In this document: in pieces, positions 1-9,000 of the stretch | How positions within the stretch are numbered: the stretch's first letter is position 1 | Layout: each line of letters begins with the position of its first letter | NCBI GenBank assembly: GCA_002407935.1 | Contig: DHPU01000064.1 | Location: 3,967 to 16,769 of the forward strand | DNA length: 12,803 nucleotides | Direction: 5' to 3' | Source: Peptococcaceae bacterium UBA5356 | Lineage (GTDB): Bacteria > Bacillota > Peptococcia > DRI-13 > DTU073 | The notes under the pieces: model-generated | What the model saw: only the letters and a program-made list of their open reading frames with translations | What the model was told of the DNA's origin: nothing | Database searches by the model: none | Program-made: the position numbers and the translations under genes

Positions 1-42
1 TATTTATTCAATATATTAATTTTATTTTGGGGGTGCATAATT

Positions 43-921
43 TTGGAGCAATTTTTACAACAGGTGGTAAATGGCATTTCGCTAGGTAGCATATATGCAC
101 TAATTGCCTTAGGATATACGATGGTGTACGGTATTATTAAGCTGATCAACTTTGCGCATGGAGATGTGTATATGATCGGGGCTTATATCGGGTTTGCCAC
201 GATTACTTATGCGAAGTTAGAATTTTTTCCGGCACTGATTGTAACCATGATTGCGTGTGCTATTTTGGGTATGGTCATTGAAAGGGTGGCTTATAAGCCT
301 TTGCGTAATTCCTCAAGAATTACGGTACTGATTACCGCCATCGGCGTATCTTTACTTTTGGAATATGTGATGATGTTTTTTGTGGGGGCAGAGGTTCGTT
401 CCTATCCGAAGGTGTTGTCGGAGCAGGTTTTTCATCTGGGAAGTGTGGTGCTAAATATGCAACAGATTTATATTGTAGTTACGACCATCGCTCTGATGAT
501 TTTACTACAGTTTATTGTGCATAAAACCAAGACCGGGAAAGCGATGCGTGCTGTTTCGATTGACCAGGATGCCGCTCAGTTAATGGGGATTAAGGTAGAT
601 AGTACGATCTCTTATACTTTTGCGATTGGTTCCGGTTTTGCGGGGGCTGCCGGTGTTTTAGTAGGGATATATTATAATTCAATTGACCCCTTGATGGGGA
701 TTATGCCGGGTCTCAAGGCCTTTATTGCTGCCGTCTTTGGTGGTATCGGCAGTATTCCCGGGGCGATGATCGGGGGACTTTCCATCGGGATTATGGAGAC
801 CTTAGTTTCTGGTTATGGGAATTCACTGTATCGGGATGCTGCGGTATTTGCCTTCCTAATTATTATCTTGATTTTAAAGCCAACCGGATTGTTAGGCAAG
901 AATACGAGAGAGAAGGTGTAA
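43..921 (+). CDS. livH: Branched-chain amino acid ABC transporter permease LivH
   Basis: This is an inner-membrane permease subunit of the high-affinity branched-chain amino acid (LIV/HAAT) importer, which forms the translocation pore with LivM. It has 292 residues, usual for LivH, and is hydrophobic throughout with about eight membrane segments. The family hallmark near residues 18-45 is visible (YALIALGYTMVYG, then INFAHGD). The cytoplasmic ATPase-contact region near residues 197-250 contains AGAAGVL and FGGIGSIPGA. The start is TTG at 43, supported by a GGGGGTG ribosome-binding site at 29-35; no ATG fits better. The stop is 3 nt before livM, so the two are translationally linked. Only 42 nt lie upstream and no promoter is visible, so the operon probably begins outside the window, perhaps with the substrate-binding protein gene. 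The family assignment is firm. The exact substrate range (Leu/Ile/Val or other amides) cannot be read from the sequence. Confidence 0.95.
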   Translation: MEQFLQQVVNGISLGSIYALIALGYTMVYGIIKLINFAHGDVYMIGAYIGFATITYAKLEFFPALIVTMIACAILGMVIERVAYKPLRNSSRITVLITAIGVSLLLEYVMMFFVGAEVRSYPKVLSEQVFHLGSVVLNMQQIYIVVTTIALMILLQFIVHKTKTGKAMRAVSIDQDAAQLMGIKVDSTISYTFAIGSGFAGAAGVLVGIYYNSIDPLMGIMPGLKAFIAAVFGGIGSIPGAMIGGLSIGIMETLVSGYGNSLYRDAAVFAFLIIILILKPTGLLGKNTREKV

Positions 922-924
922 TAC

Positions 925-1875
925 ATGAAAGCATTAACGAAAAAGAATTTTTTGATATTAGGGGCTATTTTATTGACCTTTGTCATTGTGCAGGGTTTAA
1001 TTTTCGTTGGAATTATCAACAGCTTTTATGAAATTACGATCGCCATGATCTGTATCAATATTATCCTAGCGGTAAGCTTAAACTTGGTGACAGGCTTTAC
1101 AGGGCAGTTTTCGTTAGGACATGCGGGTTTTATGTCCATCGGCGCTTATTCTTGTGCGATTATTAATTTGGAGATGAATTCCACGAGCGGGTTCCTTTGG
1201 GGGACTTTAGCCGGCGCACTTGCCGCAACGCTGGTAGGAATCTTAATTGGTATTCCCACGCTAAGATTAAAGGGCGATTATCTGGCTATTGCTACGCTGG
1301 GGATGGCGGAAATTATCCGTGTGGTCTTTTTAAATCTGGAGATTACCAATGGGGCGGCGGGTTTAAATGGTATTCCCCGATTTGCTAATTGGATGTGGCT
1401 TTATATTTTTACTATCGCAACTGTTTTGTTAATAAATAATTTTATTAAATCATCCTATGGGCGTGCTTGTATTTCTATTCGTGAGGACGAGATTGCGGCA
1501 GAATCGATGGGGATTAATACGACAAAGTATAAAGTGGTGGCCTTTGCTATTGGCGCTTTTTTTGCAGGAGTAGGCGGGGCTCTTTATTCATCCTATTTTT
1601 ATTTCTTAAAGCCGGATCTTTTTGGATTTCTCAAGTCGATCGATATTCTAGTAATTGTGGTACTGGGCGGAATGGGGAGTGTCACGGGTTCGGTGATCGC
1701 CGCCATCTTGCTGGCAGTATTGACAACTTTCCTGCAGTCATTTACGGCAGTGCGGATGATTGTTTATGCATTACTTTTAGTTATTATTATGATTTTTAGA
1801 CCCCAGGGAATTATGGGCACAAAAGAAATTAACGATCTCTTTAAATTCAGGAAGAAAGATGAGAGAATAGAGTAA
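925..1875 (+). CDS. livM: Branched-chain amino acid ABC transporter permease LivM
   Basis: This is the second membrane permease of the LIV importer and partner of LivH. It has 316 residues with multiple membrane helices. The LivM hallmark lies at residues 55-75 (VTGFTGQFSLGHAGFMSIGA). The C-terminal half has the ATPase-coupling loop GGMGSVTGSV, then a final helix ending in FRPQGIMG, a typical LivH/LivM ending. The ATG start at 925 follows an AGAAGGTG ribosome-binding site at 912-919 that overlaps the end of livH. The protein ends in a charged cytoplasmic tail rich in Lys, Asp and Glu. It is followed 13 nt later by livG, whose ribosome-binding site overlaps the livM stop, consistent with one polycistronic mRNA. 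Nothing suggests truncation or transfer. Confidence 0.95.
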   Translation: MKALTKKNFLILGAILLTFVIVQGLIFVGIINSFYEITIAMICINIILAVSLNLVTGFTGQFSLGHAGFMSIGAYSCAIINLEMNSTSGFLWGTLAGALAATLVGILIGIPTLRLKGDYLAIATLGMAEIIRVVFLNLEITNGAAGLNGIPRFANWMWLYIFTIATVLLINNFIKSSYGRACISIREDEIAAESMGINTTKYKVVAFAIGAFFAGVGGALYSSYFYFLKPDLFGFLKSIDILVIVVLGGMGSVTGSVIAAILLAVLTTFLQSFTAVRMIVYALLLVIIMIFRPQGIMGTKEINDLFKFRKKDERIE

Positions 1876-1888
1876 AGGAGGAGCCAAG

Positions 1889-2674
1889 ATGCCATTACTT
1901 TCAGTTGAAAAATTAACGAAGTCCTTTGGTGGGCTTACGGCAGTATCTTATGTGACGATGCATATTGAAAAAGGAGAGTTAGTAGGGCTTATTGGTCCCA
2001 ACGGGGCAGGAAAAACTACTCTATTCAATCTGCTTACCGGAGTGTATGCACCGACCTCAGGCAGCATTAAACTGGACTTAGAGGGGCAGGTAAGGGAACT
2101 AGGGGGGCTGAAGCCTTATAACGTGACGAAAGCCGGCTTAGCACGTACTTTTCAAAATATCAGGCTTTTTAAGGATTTAACGGTGTTGGACAATGTGCGT
2201 ATTGCGATGCATCAAAATATTCAATATAGATTACCTTCGGCCTTTGTTCATTTTAATAAGTTCCATAACGAAGAGGACAGACTGGTGGAGGAAGCAGAAA
2301 GATTATTAGATATTTTTCATTTAGCTCATAAAAAGAAGGAGTTGGCGAAAAACCTTCCTTATGGAGAACAGCGGCATTTGGAAATTGCCAGAGCGCTAGC
2401 CACAAAACCGGCGATTTTACTTTTGGATGAGCCGGCGGCTGGGATGAATCCCCATGAAACGGCGGCTCTTACGGAGATTATCCAGTGGATTCGCAAGGAG
2501 TTTGATTTGACGATTCTCTTAATCGAGCATGATATGTCGCTGGTGATGAAGATTTGCGAACGTATTTATGTATTGGATTATGGGATGATGATTGCTTCCG
2601 GTAAGCCGGCCGAGATTAGAGCAAATAAAAAGGTTGTTGAGGCCTATTTGGGGGAGGATGTTAGCAATGCTTGA
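1889..2674 (+). CDS. livG: Branched-chain amino acid ABC transporter ATP-binding protein LivG
   Basis: This is one of the two cytoplasmic ATPases that power the LIV importer. It has 261 residues. Walker A is GPNGAGKTT at 36-44. A Q-loop FQN lies at 88-90. The signature region is LPYGEQRHLEIARAL at 156-170, with the PYGEQR variant typical of LivG rather than the canonical LSGGQ. Walker B is ILLLDEP at 176-182, followed by AAGMNP, and the switch His is in LLIEHDM near 214. The AAGMNP segment and the C-terminal EAYLGE are characteristic of LivG. The ATG at 1889 has a very strong AAAGGAGG ribosome-binding site ending 8 nt upstream. The last 8 nt overlap the start of livF, implying coupled translation. 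Confidence 0.96.
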   Translation: MPLLSVEKLTKSFGGLTAVSYVTMHIEKGELVGLIGPNGAGKTTLFNLLTGVYAPTSGSIKLDLEGQVRELGGLKPYNVTKAGLARTFQNIRLFKDLTVLDNVRIAMHQNIQYRLPSAFVHFNKFHNEEDRLVEEAERLLDIFHLAHKKKELAKNLPYGEQRHLEIARALATKPAILLLDEPAAGMNPHETAALTEIIQWIRKEFDLTILLIEHDMSLVMKICERIYVLDYGMMIASGKPAEIRANKKVVEAYLGEDVSNA

Positions 2675-3374
2675 GATAAAAAATCTCAATGTTCATTACG
2701 GAGTGATTCATGCCCTAAAGGAGATCTCTTTAACGGTAAATGATGGGGAGATTGTCACGTTAATTGGTGCTAACGGAGCGGGAAAGACCACGACGCTGCG
2801 GACTATTTCCGGTTTAAATAAGCCTACGAGTGGAGAGATTTTGCTAGAGGGGAAGGCGATTACTTATCTTTCGGCTCCGCAGAGGGTGGAGCTGGGGATT
2901 TCCCAGGTTCCGGAGGGGAGAAGAATTTTTCCGGAGATGACGGTGCTGGAAAATTTAGAGCTGGGGGCATTTCTGCGAAAGGATAAGCATAATATTAAGC
3001 AGGATCTGGAAAATATTTATCAACGTTTCCCTATTTTAAGTGATCGGAAAAGGCAAACAGCCGGTACTTTATCCGGAGGGGAACAACAGATGCTGGCGAT
3101 GGGTCGTGCCTTGATGTCTAAACCGAGGATTCTTTTGTTGGATGAACCCTCCATGGGTCTTGCTCCTCTTTTAGTCCGTGAAATTTTTGCCATAATTAAA
3201 GACATTAACAGTACCGGTACTACTATTTTGCTGGTGGAACAGAATGCCAGCATGGCACTATCCATTGCCCACAGGGCCTACGTTCTGGAAACCGGCTCGA
3301 TCGTGATGAGCGGAACCGGTGAGGAGTTAGTGAAGAGCAATGAAATTCAAAAAGCTTATTTAGGAGGGGAATAG
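2667..3374 (+). CDS. livF: Branched-chain amino acid ABC transporter ATP-binding protein LivF
   Basis: This is the second ATPase of the LIV importer and heterodimer partner of LivG. From the ATG at 2667 it has 235 residues, the usual LivF length, beginning MLEIKNLNVHYG. Walker A is GANGAGKTT at 34-42, the signature LSGGEQQMLAMGRAL is at 135-149, and Walker B ILLLDEP is at 155-161, followed by SMGLAP. The LLVEQN switch segment is near 188-193. SMGLAP, LVEQN and the C-terminal KAYLGG are LivF hallmarks. The reading frame stays open upstream to 2592, but that extension lies inside livG and does not resemble the family, whereas 2667 has a GGGGAGG ribosome-binding site at 2650-2656. It overlaps livG by 8 nt. 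Confidence 0.96.
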   Translation: MLEIKNLNVHYGVIHALKEISLTVNDGEIVTLIGANGAGKTTTLRTISGLNKPTSGEILLEGKAITYLSAPQRVELGISQVPEGRRIFPEMTVLENLELGAFLRKDKHNIKQDLENIYQRFPILSDRKRQTAGTLSGGEQQMLAMGRALMSKPRILLLDEPSMGLAPLLVREIFAIIKDINSTGTTILLVEQNASMALSIAHRAYVLETGSIVMSGTGEELVKSNEIQKAYLGGE

Positions 3375-3376
3375 TT

Positions 3377-4018
3377 ATGTATGTAAAAAGAAGAATGACG
3401 GCCAATCCATACACTATTGCATTTAATGCACCTATTAATGAAGCAATTGAATTAATGCGTGAAAAGAGTATTAAGAGAATTCCGGTAGTCAATGGCGAAA
3501 AGGTTGTGGGTATGCTTACGCACATGGATATTCAAACCTTATCTTCTCCTAAGACAACAACGTTAAGTGTCTTTGAACTGAATTATTTGTTGTCGAAGGC
3601 GAAGGTATGTGATGCGATGACGAAGGAGGTTATTACGATTGCTCCGGATGCCCTGCTGGAAGAGGCTGCTGTGCTGATGCGGGAAAACAGAATAAGTTCA
3701 CTGGCAGTGATGCAGGAGAACAAGCTGGTAGGGATTATTACGGAAAGTGATATTTTTGATGCCTTTATTGCACTGCTTGGTTTTAGGGAGATAGGGAGCA
3801 GAATTACGGTAGAGGCCGCCGATGTACCGGGCGCTCTTGGCACTATAGGCGAGATTTTCCGATCCTTTGATGCTAATATTACGCATATTGCCGTATATCG
3901 GGGTAGCGGCGGCAAGAGTGATGTAGTCATTAGGACAAACACCTTCAACACTGATGCGATAGAAAGAAAGCTGGAGGAGCAGGGCTATAAGATTGTACAT
4001 TTAATCAAAAATGAGTAA
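3377..4018 (+). CDS. CBS-CBS-ACT domain protein, AcuB-like
   Basis: This is a 213-residue soluble protein with two CBS motifs (about 1-55 and 77-133) followed by an ACT domain (about 141-211). CBS1 begins VKRRMTANPYTI and CBS2 begins VCDAMTKEVITI, both standard. The ACT part starts RITVEAADVPGALGTIGEIF, a typical small-molecule-binding turn. CBS pairs bind adenosyl nucleotides and ACT domains usually bind amino acids, so a role as an energy- or amino-acid-sensing regulator is inferred. AcuB-type proteins have this architecture, but no acetoin genes are present. The gene begins 2 nt after livF, with its AGGAGGGG ribosome-binding site inside the livF end, so it belongs to the transporter operon. 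Modulation of the importer or of branched-chain amino acid metabolism is plausible but not shown. Confidence 0.85.
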   Translation: MYVKRRMTANPYTIAFNAPINEAIELMREKSIKRIPVVNGEKVVGMLTHMDIQTLSSPKTTTLSVFELNYLLSKAKVCDAMTKEVITIAPDALLEEAAVLMRENRISSLAVMQENKLVGIITESDIFDAFIALLGFREIGSRITVEAADVPGALGTIGEIFRSFDANITHIAVYRGSGGKSDVVIRTNTFNTDAIERKLEEQGYKIVHLIKNE

Positions 4019-4058
4019 AGTAATAAGAATGAGGCAGGTTAATTTTTAAGGTAAATTT

Positions 4059-4104
4059 AAAGAGGAGTATCACCGAAGGATAAGCTTCGCGGATACTCCT
4101 CTTT
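4059..4104 (+). terminator. Stem-loop terminator of the liv-CBS operon
   Basis: A perfect 13-bp stem (4059-4071 AAAGAGGAGTATC with 4092-4104) encloses a 20-nt loop. The loop holds its own 5-bp stem, CGAAG at 4074-4078 with CTTCG at 4085-4089. The 3' arm ends in CTCTTTT, so the U-tract is short and partly inside the stem. It lies 40 nt after the CBS-ACT stop codon, right for operon termination. Because both arms carry A/T ends it could also act on the other strand. Confidence 0.75.
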
Positions 4105-4190
4105 TAGGTATAGAACTGGTTTTCGCGTTGATACTGGCACTATGGTTTAAGATACAAAAGTTGGAAAAAATCAATATAACAAAATAATAC

Positions 4191-4219
4191 TTGAAATAAA
4201 AAAGAAGCAGTGTTATATT
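4191..4219 (+). promoter_or_regulatory. Predicted sigma-A promoter of the winged-helix/nucleotidyltransferase pair
   Basis: A -35 box TTGAAA (4191-4196) and a -10 box TATATT (4214-4219) are separated by exactly 17 nt. They lie about 37 nt upstream of the inferred TTG start. The flanks are very A/T-rich. The promoter lies after the preceding terminator, so the pair is an independent transcription unit. No clear palindromic operator was seen around it. Confidence 0.6.
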
Positions 4220-4256
4220 TGTAGCTAAATAAGTTACATTTAAAGAGGTGATGATT

Positions 4257-5234
4257 TTGAAAGGCGCTCTTGAGATTTATTTAAAAGAAAATATTGATGA
4301 AAACATACGTATTCAATCTTGGGACGGGAGGCAAAAACTCCCCTTGTTTTTGCTTGACTTTTACAATTTCTATCAAGTTGAAATATTAGGGCAGCAGTGT
4401 ATACTTATCGAGATTTTACAGGAGGCTCCGGGAATAGATGTTATAAAAAAACATATAAAGGCGATTAATAAAACGATTGATGAGCATTTAATATTTTTAT
4501 ATAAGTCTATTTCTTGGTTTCGAAGAAAAAGTTTAATTAAACATCGCGTACCTTTTGTTGTAGAAGATGGGCAGATGTATTTACCTTTTTTAGGATTGGA
4601 TTTAAAAAAGACTGTAGATAAACCGGCAAAAAAAACAGTTACATTTTCTTCTTCTACACAACTAGCTTTCTTATATTTGTTATATAATCGAAATGTGACT
4701 ATCTCCGCTACAGAATTGGCGGCAGTTTTAAATACGTCCAATATGACTGCTTCTCGAATCTTAAATGATCTTTATTGTGTGGGGCTTTTGACTTATGAAA
4801 TTAGCGGAAAAACCCGAAGAAGTAAAAAATACAAAAGGATTGGTGACCCGAATTATTATCGTGAAGGGAGTCAATATTTAAAAAATCCGATAAAGAAGAT
4901 TGTATATATAAGGGAAATAATAGGGGATCTTCTTGTGGCAGGGTTAGAGGCTCTTTCGATGGTTTCCATGATAAATCCGCCCCCTAATCCTGTTAGAGCT
5001 ATTTCCTCAAAAAGGTTAAAGGAGATTGAATCCTATCTTGTGAAAGATAAGGATAGAATTGCGGATGGAAAACTAATAGAAATTGAAGTATGGAGCTACG
5101 ATCCAATATTATTAAGCAAAGAAAAATATGTAGATCTTGCGTCCTTAGCACTATCTTTAAAAGAGAACAATGATGAAAGAATTGAGCAGATAGTTGAAGA
5201 AAGGTTAAAGGGTGAAACATGGTATATGGGATAG
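4257..5234 (+). CDS. Winged-helix protein, putative antitoxin/regulator of an AbiE-like pair
   Basis: This protein has about 325 residues. A winged-helix DNA-binding region lies near residues 133-197: a helix with QLAFLYLLYNR, then SATELAAVL and the recognition-type helix NTSNMTASRILNDL, followed by a basic wing (GKTRRSKKYKR). The N-terminal 110 residues are not a domain I can name. The C-terminus contains DLASLALSLKENNDERIEQI, a pattern I associate with regulators encoded beside nucleotidyltransferases. The SD-like AAAGAGGTGAT at 4242-4252 places the GTG (4248) and ATG (4251) inside or too near it, so TTG at 4257 is the likelier start; 4248 would add three residues. It overlaps the next gene by 16 nt, the usual antitoxin-first arrangement. 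Antitoxin function is inferred from architecture and context only. A plain transcription factor is the alternative. Confidence 0.7.
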   Translation: MKGALEIYLKENIDENIRIQSWDGRQKLPLFLLDFYNFYQVEILGQQCILIEILQEAPGIDVIKKHIKAINKTIDEHLIFLYKSISWFRRKSLIKHRVPFVVEDGQMYLPFLGLDLKKTVDKPAKKTVTFSSSTQLAFLYLLYNRNVTISATELAAVLNTSNMTASRILNDLYCVGLLTYEISGKTRRSKKYKRIGDPNYYREGSQYLKNPIKKIVYIREIIGDLLVAGLEALSMVSMINPPPNPVRAISSKRLKEIESYLVKDKDRIADGKLIEIEVWSYDPILLSKEKYVDLASLALSLKENNDERIEQIVEERLKGETWYMG

Positions 5235-5980
5235 AGAAATTTAAAGAGTATTTTAGTAATTACACAGGACAATATGTTTTTATTGGGGGAACGGCTTGTG
5301 ATATATTATTAGACGAAATAGGGGTTTCTTTTAGAGCTACAAAAGATCTGGATATGGTTCTTATCATTGAGGTATTAGATGAATCTTTTGGATTTAAGTT
5401 TTGGGAATTTATCAAAGACGGTGGCTATGAATACCGACAAAAGAGTACGGGAAAAGAGCAGTTCTATCGTTTTGCACAACCAAGTGAACCAGGATTTCCT
5501 GCTATGATAGAATTATTCAGTCGAAAGTCGGAGAAGATGCAGTTGCATTTTGACTCGGGACTTACACCCATTTATATTGGCGACAGTGTTGCCAGCTTAT
5601 CCGCGATTCTTCTTAATGACGCTTATTATAATCTGCTTTTAAAGGGAAAAAACATTGTAAATGGTTATTCTGTTTTAGAGTTGGAATATATTATACTTTT
5701 TAAAATAAAGGCTTGGTTAGATTTATCTGAAAGAGTTGAAGCGGGTGAGCAGATTGATTCTAAAACGGTGAAAAAACATAAGAACGATATTTTTCGGTTG
5801 CTAATTAACATATTACCTTCAAAAAGGATTAAGGTCGAAAATGAAATAAATAAAGATATTAGCCGGTTCCTTGAAAAAATCATGAGTGATCAACCAGATC
5901 TAAGGAATATTGGAATTCGAAAGGTTGCTCTTGAAGAATTACTTGACAGAATCAGAATACTTTATATAGATAACTGCTGA
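5219..5980 (+). CDS. DNA polymerase beta-type nucleotidyltransferase, putative AbiEii-like toxin
   Basis: This is a 253-residue protein with a minimal nucleotidyltransferase core. GGTACDILL lies at 23-31 (the GG-S/T motif). TKDLDMVL at 41-48 supplies the two metal-binding Asp residues, D43 and D45. MIELF at 96-100 offers a candidate third carboxylate, E98. A second half with KIKAWLDL (162-169) and KKHKNDIFRL (185-194) matches the helical region of AbiEii/MenA-like enzymes, where Lys and Asp residues bind nucleotide. Family members transfer nucleotides to RNA (MenA acts on tRNA) or protein, so an RNA-modifying toxin is possible. The ATG at 5219 lies within the end of the preceding gene (16-nt overlap), indicating coupled expression. 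The substrate, and whether it is toxic, cannot be read from the sequence. A non-toxic nucleotidyltransferase of unknown role is the alternative. Confidence 0.75.
   Translation: MVYGIEKFKEYFSNYTGQYVFIGGTACDILLDEIGVSFRATKDLDMVLIIEVLDESFGFKFWEFIKDGGYEYRQKSTGKEQFYRFAQPSEPGFPAMIELFSRKSEKMQLHFDSGLTPIYIGDSVASLSAILLNDAYYNLLLKGKNIVNGYSVLELEYIILFKIKAWLDLSERVEAGEQIDSKTVKKHKNDIFRLLINILPSKRIKVENEINKDISRFLEKIMSDQPDLRNIGIRKVALEELLDRIRILYIDNC
5943..5970 (+). promoter_or_regulatory. Candidate promoter for the SLH-protease gene
   Basis: A consensus -35 box TTGACA (5943-5948) is followed after 16 nt by TATAGA (5965-5970). It sits inside the 3' end of the nucleotidyltransferase gene, about 64 nt upstream of the protease start. 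The -35 match is perfect, but local A/T richness allows other -10 choices. No terminator separates the two genes, so readthrough is also possible. Confidence 0.4.
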
Positions 5981-6033
5981 AAACAAAGAAGGAAAGAAAG
6001 GGTTTTTAAGTATAAAGTGGAGGCGTTTATCGC

Positions 6034-9000
6034 ATGAGGAAAATTAAGAATTGGCGGTATCTTTTTATCTTTGTTTTTATTCTGCTGGGTTTTTGTTTCC
6101 CGGGGATGGGTGTTAATGCCGAATCATTGCTTAATCCTACGGATATTGAGGGACATTGGGCGGCAAAGCAAATTACGGACTGGACAAGCAAAGGTTTAGT
6201 GGGAGGTTACCCTGACGGAACATTTAAGCCAAATAATAAAATTACGCGGGCTGAATTTATTGCTTTGGTCAACAGGGCGTTTGGTTACACGAAAATAAGT
6301 CCGTTTAGTTTTTCCGATGTAGCGGAAAAGGACTGGTATGCTTCGGAAATAGCTAAAGCGAAAGCAGTTGGCTATATAGGCGGTTATCCCGATGGGACGA
6401 TTAAGCCCAATAATCCGATTAGCCGACAAGAGGTTGCAGCCATTCTGACGAAGATTCTCAAGCCGCAAAACGTACCGATAGCTTCAACGTTAATGTTTAC
6501 GGATGCCCAGAATATTCCTCAATGGAGCAAGTCTGCTATTGAAGCGGTGCTTAGCGGCGGCTATATGGGCGGTTATCCTGATAATACCTTTCAACCGACC
6601 AAGTCGATTACCAGAGCGGAATCTATCTCTGTTTTAGACCGAGCCAGGGGAGTTTTGTATAATCAAGCCGGTATTTATGGATATGGAGCGGAACAGGAAA
6701 CCATGACGATTGCCGGTAATGTGACGATCAGCAGCAGCGGGGTTACTTTAAAAAACGCAGTAATTAACGGTAACCTTTACTTAACCGAAGGCATAGGGGA
6801 CGGCCACGTTACGCTGGAAAATGTTCAGGTTAAAGGAACGACCAAGGTCAGCGGCGGCGGCGAAGATAGTATTATTTTTTCACATTGCCGCTTGGGAACC
6901 GTTCTGGTAGATGTACCGGATCAGAGCAGAGTACGGTTGGGAATACAGGGAAGTATGCTCAACACACTTATTATAGATAGTGCGGCAACGGTGACAGACC
7001 AAGGGGTTATTCAGACGGCTTATATTAATGTTAACGGTGTTGTAATCGAAATCAAGCCGACAACGTTAAAGCTGGCGGAAGGGATAGAAGTGCTTATCGC
7101 CGGGAAAATGGTAAGCGAGCGAGAACCTGTGGAAGAGGAGGAGCTCCCCGGTGATGATGCAGCCTTATTTGGCGGCGGTGGATTTAGCGGAGGGGGCGGA
7201 TTTGGCGGCGGTGGCGGTGATGCCGGAAGCGGTAGCGATGATACAAAAATTACAACGGCGGCAGTAAATAACGCTCCTACAGTAGTGGAAGGGCAAGCGA
7301 GCCAAACGGGAACGGCTATACCGGCAGATAGCGGAGAGGCAATTGAGGTGTATCGTGCCGATGTTTCCGCTTGGTTTACGGATGCGGATACAGAGGATGT
7401 TTTAACTTATACGGTGGTATCCGCTCAAGACGAAGAGGGAGTTGATGTAAGTGCTAATGTAACCCTTGCAGGGAACCTTTTAACATATGCACCGATAGCA
7501 GCCCAAGCAGAAAAAATAGTGACTATTGTAGTAAAGGCTAATGACGGTAAAGCAGATAGTACAGGGAATGTGACAATTACGGTAACCGTAACAGCGGTAC
7601 CGGATACAGCCGATTTAACGAGATTAGAACTTAGCGGATTACCGGTAAATTATGTGTTTTCAGGTAACCAATATATATACGAAGGCGTTAGAGTAGCCAG
7701 TGACGTGGCAAGTATTACCGTAACTCCCACCGGGGCAGGGGAAATCACCGTAATAGTAGGTGAAAAAACAGAAACGGTAACGGTAACATCTGGGGATGCC
7801 TCTGGCATAATTGCATTAGAAGCAGGCGTTGAAAAGATTATAGTTGTAGAAACCAAGGAAATAGGCAAAATAGCCAAGACTTATACAATTAAAGTAACCA
7901 GAGCAATTGCAGACGAAAGCAAGGTACCACAGAACTTGGCGGCGGCGGCAGGTGATCGGGCGATTTCTTTGACTTGGGATACTGTCGGGGAAGAGGCCAC
8001 TGCTAGTTATAAGGTTTACCGCTCTACCCAAAGCGGGACAGGCTATGTAGAGATTGCGAATAATGTTGAGACTAACGCTTATAATTCTACGGAACTAGAG
8101 GCGGGTAAAAGATATTATTACAAGGTAGCAGCAACTGTAGATAGCGATCTTTCGGCAGAAGTAACGGCGATAGCGAATGTGGATGACCAGGGAACCGTTT
8201 ATCATGGGAACCGGCTGTTAGTCAGTAATGAGTCTACTAATGCTACTTCAATTCAGTCAACGGGAACGTTGAGCATGGGGAGCAATAGTATAAATGGTAC
8301 AAGTCAGCAGTTGAACATGACGAACCAATCCCCTGCCGGACTGGAACTAGAGGCATACAGGATTAATCCCGTGTTACCTTATGAACCGACCAAGGGCATA
8401 AATCCGATAGAACGAAATTTGATGATGTCTGCTCCTGAGCCGAGTGTGCTGAATGAAACCAGAGGATTTAATGTGTGTAATTTTAATACCAATCCCTATA
8501 CTTATGGGGTAACTACAGCCAGGTTGGCGTACATAGGGACGAAGGTAGAAGTATGGGTGGGATGTACCACTACAGTTAATTTTACCGACGAAATGGCAAA
8601 GCAAATAGGGGAGGAATTTGACGATAATATTTATTCGTTGGTGACAGAGAACTTTTTTTACACAGAATCTGATGTAAACGGGGATGGTAAGATAGCAATC
8701 TTGTGCTTTGATATTCAGGATACCTATGCCGGTTCCGGTACCGGATATGTCGGGGGATATTTTGCTCCCGATGACTTAAATTTGGCAATGCTGGACTCCA
8801 ATCAGATGGAAATATTCTATATTGATACATATCCGACAATGACAAAGGATAAAAGTGTTCCTCCGGATGTAACAAAAGCGTATTCAACTTTAGCGCATGA
8901 ATTTCAGCATATGGTAAATTGTAATAGGGCTATGATTGAAAAATCGGAGAGCACAGGAGGGGATATGGACACATGGTTGAATGAAGCTCTTTCTATGGCG

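Noticed and set aside
2592..2666. Upstream extension of livF to an earlier start
   Set aside because: It lies wholly within livG, has no family similarity, and 2667 has the proper ribosome-binding site and the usual LivF N-terminus.
3020..3951. Minus-strand open frames under livF and the CBS-ACT gene
   Set aside because: They lack ribosome-binding sites and recognisable proteins and lie opposite well-supported genes.
4248..4256. GTG 4248 or ATG 4251 as start of the winged-helix gene
   Set aside because: Both overlap or crowd the Shine-Dalgarno sequence; TTG 4257 has ideal spacing. The difference is only two or three residues.
8374..8887. Minus-strand open frames under the protease domain
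   Set aside because: They are antisense to a clear zincin domain and show no family features.
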